DNA of 27,657 bases from Bog-159 sp049520215 (GTDB taxonomy: Bacteria > Acidobacteriota > Terriglobia > Bryobacterales > Bryobacteraceae). A program made the translations under genes and the position numbers. The notes below the pieces were generated by a model that worked only from the letters and a program-made list of their open reading frames with translations, was not told the DNA's origin and ran no database searches. The DNA lies in the NCBI GenBank assembly GCA_049520215.1, contig JBEKPZ010000063.1, positions 1 to 27,657 of the forward strand, in the 5' to 3' direction. Within the stretch, counting starts at the first letter, position 1. Every line of letters begins with the position of its first letter. Below, piece by piece: positions 19,390 to 26,417 of the stretch.

Positions 19390-21810
19390 TCACTCGAACC
19401 GCAACGCCCTCATCGGATCCACACGCGTCGCCCGCCGTGCCGGCGCCAGCGCCGCGACCACCGATACCGCCAAGAGCGCCAGCGCCACAGCGCCGATAGT
19501 CAGCGGATCCCGCGCGCTCACCTCGAATAGCAGGCTGCTCAAGAGCCGACCTGCCGCCAGCGCGCCGGCAATGCCCACCGCCAGCCCCGCCACCACCGGA
19601 CGAATTCCTTGCCACAACACCATACGCTGTAGACCGCCCGTGCCCGCGCCCAAAGCCATGCGGATGCCCATCTCCGTGCGCCGCCGCGTCACCGAATACG
19701 AAACCACGCCATAGATTCCGAATCCGGCCAAAGCCAAGGCTGCCGCTGCGAACAGCATCACCAGCATCGTCTGGAAACGGCGCTGCGCCACCGAGTCGGA
19801 CATCACCTCCTGCAGCGTTTGCATCTCCGGCACCGGCACATCCGCATCCACATGGTGGATCGCCTCGCGCACACTCGCCGCAATGCCGCGCGGGTCCATT
19901 GCCGTACGCACCAGCAGCGAGGCCGATAGCCGCGGGCGCTGCCAATACGGAATGTAGATGATCAGCACCGGGTCCTTGTCCAGGCTGGTGCTGCGGATAT
20001 CCGCCGTCACCCCCACCACTTCCTCCAGCGTCTCGTTGTGCTGCATCCGCCGTCCCACCGCGCTACGGCCCGGCCACAAACGCCGCGCGGTCCCCTGCGA
20101 AACAATCACCACCTTGCGATTGCGCTGGCTATCCTCGAACGGCCGCCCCTCACGAAAGGGGATGCGCAGTATGTTGAAATACTCCGGACTCACGAATCGC
20201 ACGTTGACCATGGGCCGTTCGAACATCGGGCGCTGGTCGCCCTCGGCTGCAGCGAGGTCGATCCAAGTTTCACCCTGCAAAGGAAGCGCGGAGACCAGCC
20301 CGGCGGAGAGCACACCCGGCAGGGGTCGCGTCTTCGCCAAAACGCGCTCGAAAAAAGCCGTCTGCTGGGGTTCCTCGGTGTACTTACTGGCCGGTATCGC
20401 CACCTGCACAGCCAGCACACGCTCGATATCGAAGCCCTTGTCTACATGCATTAGCCGCACGAAACTACCCATCAGCAAGCCGGCGGTAATCAGCAGCACC
20501 GCGCTAAGGGCCGCCTCCAACCCCACCAGTACACTGCGCAGATGGGCCCCGCGCCGGCCCTCCGTGGTCGTGTAGCTGCCGGATTTCAACGCTTCCTGCG
20601 GGTGCGCCGCGGCGCTACGCAACGCGGGCAGGAGGCCGAACGCCACACCGGCGGCGAGCGAGATCAGCAAAGCGAAACCCAGCACGCGCACGTCCACGCT
20701 GACCTCGCCCAGGCGTGGCAAATCCATTGGCGCCGCGCCCACCAGCAACCGGACGCCCCATGCCGCTAGCGCGATCCCCGCGATACCCCCCGCCAGCGCC
20801 AGCACCAGGCTTTCCACCAGCGTCTGGCGCACAAGCTGCGCGCGGCTCGCCCCCAACGCCGTGCGGATGGCGGATTCGCGCGCGCGGCCCGAGGCGCGCG
20901 CCAGCGAAAGATTCGCCAGGTTAACGCACAGGATCAGCAGCACCGCCCCTACGGCTCCCAGCAGCACCAGCAACCCGCGGCGCGACGGCCTCACCATATC
21001 CTCCTGCAGCGAAGACATCGCCACGTGCAGGTCCATCTTCTCTGGAATGCGCCTCGAGATCTCAGCCTCTATCACGTCCAGCTCGGCGATGGCCTTCTGC
21101 CGGCTCACCCCCGGTCGCAGCCGCGCGATGGCCGTCCAGTTGAAATCGCCGGTAATGTCCTCGAAGTCGTCCTTGGAATATCCCAGCGGCTGGAATATTT
21201 CCGTCTTGGGACCCAAGCCCTGCTGGAGAACGTCGCTTTGGCGCGGGAACTGGAAACCGGGCGGCAGCACTCCCACCACCACGTGCGGGCGGCCATTCAG
21301 CATGATCTGCCGGCCCACGATCGACGGGTCGGCGCTGAACCGCCGCTTCCAGAGCGAATCGGAAATGACCGCCACCCGATGCCCCTCGGGATCCTCCTCG
21401 TCCAGGAACCCGCGGCCCAATTGCGGGCTGACGCCCAGAACCCGGAAGACGCTCGCGGAAACCAGCGCGCCGCTGAGCAGTTCGGGCTCGCCCGCGCCCG
21501 TCAGGTTCGGCGCCGAGGATCTCGCGATGGCAATCGATTCCAGCGCCGAGGAGCGCTTGCGCCATTCGTAATAGTGGCTGAAGTTGACCGGCAGGCTCGG
21601 ATACAGGTGCGCCAGCTTGGGGATCGCCTCCCGGATCGAAACCAGCCGCTCCGGATCGCGGAACGGCAGCGGGCGCAGCAACACGCCGTTCACTACCGAA
21701 AAGATGGCGGTATTGGCGCCAATGCCGACGGCCAGGCTCAAAACGGCCATTGTTGCGAATCCCCGCTCGCGCAGCAGGGTTCGGAAAGCGTAGCGAATGT
21801 CATTCCACAT
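19390..21810 (-). CDS. ADOP-family orphan permease (MacB/FtsX type, short form)
   Basis: The 806-residue protein starts MWNDIRYAFRTLLRERGFAT and continues into the first helix (MAVLSLAVGIGANTAIFSVV). It lacks the roughly 75-residue extension seen in the PadR-linked permease. Two MacB-type periplasmic domains alternate with FtsX-type helices. The coupling segments are LARASGRARESAIRTALGAS and, at the end, RRRTEMGIRMALGAGTGGLQ, and the protein ends ARRATRVDPMRALRFE. No ATPase or PadR gene adjoins it. The frame is open to a GTG at 21846, but the ATG at 21810 matches the family start. The 41-bp element at 21866 lies just upstream. The substrate is unknown. Confidence 0.9.
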   Translation of the reverse strand: MWNDIRYAFRTLLRERGFATMAVLSLAVGIGANTAIFSVVNGVLLRPLPFRDPERLVSIREAIPKLAHLYPSLPVNFSHYYEWRKRSSALESIAIARSSAPNLTGAGEPELLSGALVSASVFRVLGVSPQLGRGFLDEEDPEGHRVAVISDSLWKRRFSADPSIVGRQIMLNGRPHVVVGVLPPGFQFPRQSDVLQQGLGPKTEIFQPLGYSKDDFEDITGDFNWTAIARLRPGVSRQKAIAELDVIEAEISRRIPEKMDLHVAMSSLQEDMVRPSRRGLLVLLGAVGAVLLILCVNLANLSLARASGRARESAIRTALGASRAQLVRQTLVESLVLALAGGIAGIALAAWGVRLLVGAAPMDLPRLGEVSVDVRVLGFALLISLAAGVAFGLLPALRSAAAHPQEALKSGSYTTTEGRRGAHLRSVLVGLEAALSAVLLITAGLLMGSFVRLMHVDKGFDIERVLAVQVAIPASKYTEEPQQTAFFERVLAKTRPLPGVLSAGLVSALPLQGETWIDLAAAEGDQRPMFERPMVNVRFVSPEYFNILRIPFREGRPFEDSQRNRKVVIVSQGTARRLWPGRSAVGRRMQHNETLEEVVGVTADIRSTSLDKDPVLIIYIPYWQRPRLSASLLVRTAMDPRGIAASVREAIHHVDADVPVPEMQTLQEVMSDSVAQRRFQTMLVMLFAAAALALAGFGIYGVVSYSVTRRRTEMGIRMALGAGTGGLQRMVLWQGIRPVVAGLAVGIAGALAAGRLLSSLLFEVSARDPLTIGAVALALLAVSVVAALAPARRATRVDPMRALRFE

Positions 21811-21865
21811 GGGGGGCCTAGCAATAAATACGTTTGAAGCCGCCACCGGTTCCGAAAAGAACTAA

Positions 21866-21906
21866 GTGGGGCAGGCCCTCGGCCTGCGGCGGCCTCTCAG
21901 GCCGCC
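21866..21906 (+). repeat. Double-hairpin palindromic element, identical to the copy at 18345
   Basis: All 41 bases equal 18345-18385, including both hairpins. It lies about 55 bp upstream of the permease start, in the opposite orientation to that gene. Identity over both variable arms points to recent copying or gene conversion. Confidence 0.9.
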
Positions 21907-22049
21907 TCTTTTGTTTGCGACCTTGCCGCTATCTGGTCAGCCTGCGTATCTGATGACTTCCAATTCTGCGGACGATCGCGTTGCCTGCGCCTACTCCGTG
22001 TCACCGCACTGGTCGCACTGAAGCACCGGGAGCACCGTCGAAAACACAC
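21907..22049. other. Intergenic stretch without recognised gene
   Basis: Part of the gap of about 560 bp between the permease and alaS. No gene, promoter or convincing repeat is seen in this segment. The rest of the gap is filled by the repeats at 22050 and 22298. Confidence 0.5.
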
Positions 22050-22173
22050 TGGAGGGCGGCCAATCTTGGCCTTTTGGTGGGACGGGCCTCCTGGCCTGTC
22101 CATGGTGGAACAGGCTTTAGCCTGTTGGGCCAGCGCCGGCTGAAAGGCTGCGGGCAGAATTGCCCGCCCTCCA
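22050..22173. repeat. Composite nested palindrome cluster
   Basis: Outer arms TGGAGGGCGG (22050-22059) and CCGCCCTCCA (22164-22173) enclose four inner hairpins in order. These are GGCCAA-TC-TTGGCC (22058-22071); GGACGGGCC-TCCT-GGCCTGTCC (22080-22101, one G-T pair) behind a GTGGGAC box; AACAGGCT-TT-AGCCTGTT (22109-22126) behind GTGGAAC; and GCGGGCA-GAAT-TGCCCGC (22150-22167). It looks like GTGGGAC-type elements inserted inside a TGGAGGGCGG-arm element. Confidence 0.75.
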
Positions 22174-22297
22174 TTTGTCCTCCGCCTACGTTTCGACGAT
22201 CTCCAGCGTCGCCATTGCGCTATGAACGCTTTCCGGCCGTCACCGCGTTGTTGAAGGCGCTGTTAGCTTGTCGGGCAGGCCGGCACTCCACAAGTTT

Positions 22298-22340
22298 GCG
22301 CCGATTGGCAATCGGCGCGCAGGATGTCATCCTGCCCCAC
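22298..22340 (-). repeat. Double-hairpin palindromic element upstream of alaS
   Basis: On the minus strand GTGGGG is followed by GCAGGATG-A-CATCCTGC and then by 10-bp arms (GCGCCGATTG and complement) around one base. A partial GTCGGGCAGGC copy lies at about 22270 on the plus strand. The element ends 20 bp before the alaS -10 box and so overlaps where a -35 should be. Confidence 0.8.
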
Positions 22341-22360
22341 AACGCACATCGCCCCACCGC

Positions 22361-22366
22361 TACAAT
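22361..22366 (+). promoter_or_regulatory. -10 box close to the alaS start codon
   Basis: TACAAT ends 6 bases before the GTG start of alaS, so transcription would begin at or next to the start codon (leaderless mRNA). No Shine-Dalgarno sequence is present, which agrees. The -35 position falls in the flank of the palindromic element. Confidence 0.5.
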
Positions 22367-22372
22367 AAAAAC

Positions 22373-25009
22373 GTGACAGGTAACGACATCCGACAGGGCT
22401 TCCTCGACTTCTTCGCCGCGCGCGGCCACCGCGTGGTGCGCAGCTCCTCACTGGTCCCCGCGAACGATCCCACGCTGCTGTTCGCCAACGCCGGCATGAA
22501 CCAGTTCAAGGACACTTTCCTGGGCCTCGAAAAGCGCGACTACTCCCGCGCCACCACCTCCCAGAAATGCGTGCGCGCGGGCGGCAAGCACAACGACCTG
22601 GAGAATGTCGGCTACACCCGCCGCCACCACACCTTCTTCGAAATGCTGGGCAATTTCTCGTTTGGCGATTACTTCAAGGCCGAAGCCATCGAATACGCCT
22701 GGGATCTGGTCACCAAAGATTACGGCATGCCCAAGGACCGCCTCTATGTCACCGTCTTCCGCGAGGATGACGACGCCGAGCATCTCTGGCAGAAGGTCGC
22801 GGGCGTGCCCAAGGAACGTATCTTCCGCTGCGACGAGAAGGACAATTTCTGGCAGATGGGCGACACCGGCCCTTGCGGCCCCTGTTCCGAAATCCACTAC
22901 GACATGGGTCCCGCCGCCTCCGAAGCGGGCCACGAACACGAGGCCTTTCCCAGCGACGCCGGCGGCCGTTTCGTCGAAATCTGGAACCTGGTCTTCATGC
23001 AGTTCAACCGCGATTCGAACGGCGTCCTCACGCCCCTGCCGCGACCTTCCATCGATACCGGCATGGGGCTTGAGCGCGTCGCTGCCGTGCTGCAAGGCAA
23101 GCTCTCGAACTACGATACGGACCTGATCCTCCCCATCATCGCCCGCGCCGCCGACATGTTCGGCGTATCCTACGGCGCGGATGCGCGCGTCGATACGGCT
23201 CTGCGCATCGCGGCCGACCATTGCCGCGCGACCACTTTCCTGATTCACGACGGCGTGCTGCCCGCTAACGACGGCCGCGGCTACGTGCTGCGCAAGATCA
23301 TGCGCCGCGCCATGCGGCACGTCCGCCTGATCGGCGTCGAGGATCCGTTCCTCTATAAGCTCACCGGCGCAGTGGCCGAGCTGATGAAGCCAGCCTATCC
23401 CGAGCTGATGGAGAGCGTGCAGCGCATCGCCCGCATCGTGAAGGACGAAGAGCACCGTTACGCGACCACCTTCCTGGTGGCCGAGCGCGTTTTCAACGAC
23501 GAACTGAAATCGCTAGCCGGCCATGTGATTCCCGGCGCGCTTTCCTTCAAGCTGTACGACACCTTCGGCCTGGCGCTCGACGAGCAGGAAGACATGGCGC
23601 GCGACCGCGGCCTATCCATCGACCGCGAGGGCTTCGACCGCGAAATGGAACGCCAGCGCGAACGCGCCCGCGCAAGTTGGAAGGGCGCCGACAAAGGCGC
23701 CATCGCCCCCGCCTATCAGGAATTGGTCGAGCAGGGCCGCACCAAGTTCCTGGGCTACGAAGACCTCGCCGCCACCTCGCGCGTCGCGGGCCTGCTGGTA
23801 GAGCGCGAGCTCCGCGACGAAATCGGCCCGGACGTGGAAGCCGAGCTGGTGCTCGACCGCACGCCATTCTATGCCGAAACCGGCGGCCAGGTGGGCGACC
23901 GCGGCAGCCTGTTCACCCTGAGCGGCGAGAAAGCCGCCGACGTCCAGACGGCTTATCCACCGGTGCCGGGCCTCACCGTGCATCGCATCGTCTCGACCGC
24001 GCCCATCCGCGTGGGAGACGAGTTGCGCGCGGAAGTTGCCCGGCCATTGCGCCTCTCCACCATGCGCAACCATACCGCCACGCACCTGCTGCACGCCGCG
24101 CTACGCCAGGTCCTGGGCACGCATGTCAAGCAGGCGGGCAGCGTGGTCGAGCCGCCCCGCCTGCGTTTCGATTTCACCCACTATGCCGCCATGGACAAGG
24201 CCGAAATCGAGGAAGTCGAGCGCCTGGTGAACGAACAGATCCTGCGCAACAGCGGCGTCGAAACCAAGGTGCTGCCGCTCGAACAGGCCGTCGCCACCGG
24301 TGCCATGGCTTTGTTCGGCGAAAAATACGGCGACCAGGTGCGCGTGGTCTCCGTGCCCGGTTTCAGCAAGGAGCTTTGCGGCGGCACGCACGTCCAACGC
24401 ACCGGCGATATCGGCGTTTTCAAGATCGTCTACGAAGGCAGCATCTCGGCGGGCGTCCGCCGCATCGAAGCCGTAACCGGCGAGGGTGCCGTGCGCCAGT
24501 ATCAGGAACTTACCGGAACACTGCACCGGCTGTCCGAATTGTTGAAAGCCTCCGAGCCGGAACTGGTCGAGCACGTGGAAAAGATGCTGGCCCGCGAGAA
24601 AGCCCTCGAACACGAGAAGCGCGATCTTCGCAGCCAACTGGCGCACGCGGCGGCGGGCGGCCTGGAGAGCCAGGCGCACACCGTAAACGGCGCCCGCGTG
24701 CTCGCGGCCCAGGCCGACGCCCTGGACCGCCACCAGATGCGTGAGTTGGTGGACGCCCTGCGCAACAAGTGGGGCAGCGCCGTGGTGGTGTTGGCCTCGG
24801 TCGAAGATTCCACCGTGTCCATCGTCTCGGCCGTGACCAAGGATCTCACCTCCAAAGTGCACGCCGGCAAGCTCGCCGCCGCGCTCGCGCAAGCGGTCGG
24901 CGGCAAGGGCGGCGGCCGCCCCGATATGGCGGAAGGCGGCGGCAAAGACCCCGCGGCCCTGCCCGCCGCGCTCCAGCGCATCTACGCCGAAATCGAGAGC
25001 AAACTATGA
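22373..25009 (+). CDS. alaS: Alanine-tRNA ligase
   Basis: AlaRS charges tRNA-Ala and edits mis-charged Ser and Gly. The 878-residue product is full length. The class II catalytic core runs from IRQGFLDFFAARGHRVV through FLGLEKRDYSRATTSQKCVR and GMGLERVAAVLQG. The editing domain has both zinc-binding halves, HTATHLLHA and CGGTHVQRTGDIG. A coiled region (LAREKALEHEKRDLRSQL) and the C-Ala domain with GGKGGGRPDMAEGGG follow. The frame is open upstream to 22268, but that extension is repeat sequence. The GTG at 22373 gives the expected N-terminus (TGNDIRQGF), and a TACAAT box lies six bases before it. The stop overlaps the next gene start (ATGA), so the YpdA-like gene is co-translated. Confidence 0.97.
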   Translation: MTGNDIRQGFLDFFAARGHRVVRSSSLVPANDPTLLFANAGMNQFKDTFLGLEKRDYSRATTSQKCVRAGGKHNDLENVGYTRRHHTFFEMLGNFSFGDYFKAEAIEYAWDLVTKDYGMPKDRLYVTVFREDDDAEHLWQKVAGVPKERIFRCDEKDNFWQMGDTGPCGPCSEIHYDMGPAASEAGHEHEAFPSDAGGRFVEIWNLVFMQFNRDSNGVLTPLPRPSIDTGMGLERVAAVLQGKLSNYDTDLILPIIARAADMFGVSYGADARVDTALRIAADHCRATTFLIHDGVLPANDGRGYVLRKIMRRAMRHVRLIGVEDPFLYKLTGAVAELMKPAYPELMESVQRIARIVKDEEHRYATTFLVAERVFNDELKSLAGHVIPGALSFKLYDTFGLALDEQEDMARDRGLSIDREGFDREMERQRERARASWKGADKGAIAPAYQELVEQGRTKFLGYEDLAATSRVAGLLVERELRDEIGPDVEAELVLDRTPFYAETGGQVGDRGSLFTLSGEKAADVQTAYPPVPGLTVHRIVSTAPIRVGDELRAEVARPLRLSTMRNHTATHLLHAALRQVLGTHVKQAGSVVEPPRLRFDFTHYAAMDKAEIEEVERLVNEQILRNSGVETKVLPLEQAVATGAMALFGEKYGDQVRVVSVPGFSKELCGGTHVQRTGDIGVFKIVYEGSISAGVRRIEAVTGEGAVRQYQELTGTLHRLSELLKASEPELVEHVEKMLAREKALEHEKRDLRSQLAHAAAGGLESQAHTVNGARVLAAQADALDRHQMRELVDALRNKWGSAVVVLASVEDSTVSIVSAVTKDLTSKVHAGKLAAALAQAVGGKGGGRPDMAEGGGKDPAALPAALQRIYAEIESKL

Positions 25010-26013
25010 CCGGGTGGGACAGGCCTCCTGGCCTGTCTTTCGACGTCATCGTAGTCGGCGCAGGCCCCACCGGCTTGGCCTGCGCGATAGAACTGCAGCA
25101 GCGCGGGATCCAGACCGTGTTGATCGAAAAAGGTTGTGTGGTGAATTCCCTCTACAACTACCCGACCAACATGGTCTTCTTCACCACGCCCGAACTCCTC
25201 GAAATTGGCAACATCCCCATGACCAGCCTCAACGAAAAGCCCAACCGGCATGAGGCGCTCAAATACTATCGCCGCGTCGCGGACCATTTCAAGCTGAATA
25301 TCCACGATTACGAGCGCGTCGCGAACGTCGCCGGCCAGGATGGCGCGTTTCAGGTGTTCACCACCGATCGCCTGGGTTGTCATCATACTTATACAGCACG
25401 CAAAGTGGTCCTGGCGACTGGGTACTATGACGTACCTAACTTATTGCATGTTCCCGGCGAGGAGTTAAGTAAGGTACTGCACTATTACAAAGAGCCACAC
25501 CCGTACTATAACCACGACGTAGCGGTGGTCGGCGCCAAGAACTCCGCTGCAATCGCTGCATTAGAACTGTTCTGGACCGGCGCTCGGGTCACACTGATCC
25601 ACCGTGGCTCTGCGATCTCCGAAAAAGTGAAGTACTGGATCAAACCCAACATTGAAAACCGCATCAAGTGCGGAGAGATCCAGGCGTACTTTAATTCACG
25701 GGTTGCGGAAATCCGGCCCGACGCCATTATCGTCGCCACGCCGCAGGGCGAAGTGGCCCTCAAGAACGATTTCGTGTTTGCGTTGATTGGCTATAGTCCC
25801 GATCTCAAGTTCTTGAGTTCTATAGGGATTTCGCTCGATCCCGAGACCCAGAAGCCGCGCAGCGACCCCCAAACGCTGGAAAGCGAGCGGCCCGGAATTT
25901 ACCTGGCGGGCGTCATCGTAGCGGGCATGCACACCAACGAAATCTTCATCGAGAACGGACGCTTCCACGGCCAGCAAATCGCCGAATCCGTCGCCGCCAG
26001 ACTCTTCACCTGA
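25006..26013 (+). CDS. YpdA-like FAD/NAD(P)-dependent oxidoreductase (bacillithiol disulfide reductase family)
   Basis: The 335-residue flavoprotein has an FAD-binding VVGAGPTGLACAIELQQRG near residues 16-34, the family-typical NSLYNYPTNMVFFTTPELLE, and a second dinucleotide site AVVGAKNSAAIAAL around residue 176. These match YpdA/Bdr, which reduces bacillithiol disulfide. In Firmicutes YpdA the first motif is GGGPCG with an active-site Cys; here that position is Thr, so the mechanism or substrate may differ. A thioredoxin-reductase-like CxxC is also absent. The first ten codons (TGWDRPPGLS after Met) come from a palindromic repeat, not from family sequence. The ATG overlaps the alaS stop. 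Codons around 25380-25560 are noticeably AT-richer than the rest of the gene. Confidence 0.88.
   Translation: MTGWDRPPGLSFDVIVVGAGPTGLACAIELQQRGIQTVLIEKGCVVNSLYNYPTNMVFFTTPELLEIGNIPMTSLNEKPNRHEALKYYRRVADHFKLNIHDYERVANVAGQDGAFQVFTTDRLGCHHTYTARKVVLATGYYDVPNLLHVPGEELSKVLHYYKEPHPYYNHDVAVVGAKNSAAIAALELFWTGARVTLIHRGSAISEKVKYWIKPNIENRIKCGEIQAYFNSRVAEIRPDAIIVATPQGEVALKNDFVFALIGYSPDLKFLSSIGISLDPETQKPRSDPQTLESERPGIYLAGVIVAGMHTNEIFIENGRFHGQQIAESVAARLFT
25014..25037 (+). repeat. Palindromic element inside the coding sequence of the ypdA-like gene
   Basis: GTGGGACAGGCC, TCCT and GGCCTGTC (hairpin arms 8 bp, 25018-25037) match the element at 7532. It lies 8 bases after the ATG and is translated as part of WDRPPGLS. 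It sits exactly between the overlapping alaS end and the first codon of family homology. Confidence 0.9.
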
Positions 26014-26079
26014 AACATTTACGCCGTAACTCTCACTACCCAATGTGAGCGGCTCGCGAAACCCGTCTCACTATGCACT

Positions 26080-26109
26080 TTGAAACCAGAAGCCATGTTT
26101 TTGTATCTA
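26080..26109 (+). promoter_or_regulatory. Promoter of the small CxxC protein gene
   Basis: TTGAAA (26080-26085) and TATCTA (26104-26109) are spaced by 18 bp in an AT-rich gap. Transcription would start about 16 bases before the ATG at 26132, with GAAGGGG as ribosome-binding site. Confidence 0.55.
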
Positions 26110-26131
26110 AGGATTTGAAGGGGTAGCGGCC

Positions 26132-26368
26132 ATGTTAAATAACTTAATGAATATTCTCTTGGGATGCTCTCACCGCAGGACCACGTTCCCCATCACTCCC
26201 GCGCGGAAAGCTGGCTTTTCATCGGCTCCCGGCCCGCGGCACTCTACTTATGTCGTGTGTCTGGATTGTGGCAAGGAGTTTGGCTACAACTGGGCCGAGA
26301 TGCGCATCGGCGATCCAGTTGCCGCGCCCGTCACCGCCGAAGCTGCGTTTTCCACCGCGCACCGCTAG
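26132..26368 (+). CDS. Small zinc-ribbon-like protein
   Basis: The 78-residue protein starts MLNNLMNILLGCSHRRTTFP and contains VVCLDCGKEFGYNWAEMRIG. The CSH near residue 12 and the CLDC at about 43-46 could together bind one zinc ion. I recall similar small proteins in acidobacterial genomes, with function unknown. It has its own promoter and a GAAGGGG ribosome-binding site. A palindromic element begins 8 bases after its stop and reaches into the end of the convergent radical SAM gene. Confidence 0.8.
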   Translation: MLNNLMNILLGCSHRRTTFPITPARKAGFSSAPGPRHSTYVVCLDCGKEFGYNWAEMRIGDPVAAPVTAEAAFSTAHR

Positions 26369-26375
26369 GTGCCTT

Positions 26376-26417
26376 GTGAGGCAGGTTGGCAACCTGCAGG
26401 CCGATTGTCAATCGGCC
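26376..26417 (+). repeat. Double-hairpin element encoding the radical SAM stop codon
   Basis: GTGAG, then GCAGGTT-GGC-AACCTGC (26381-26397), then GGCCGATTG-T-CAATCGGCC (26399-26417). Hairpin 2 equals that at 5782-5800. Read on the minus strand, its second hairpin contains GCC GAT TGA, the last two codons and stop of the radical SAM gene. Confidence 0.9.

Noticed and set aside
22268..22372. Longer N-terminus for alaS
   Set aside because: The extra codons are palindromic repeat and intergenic sequence. Homology and the -10 box support the GTG at 22373.
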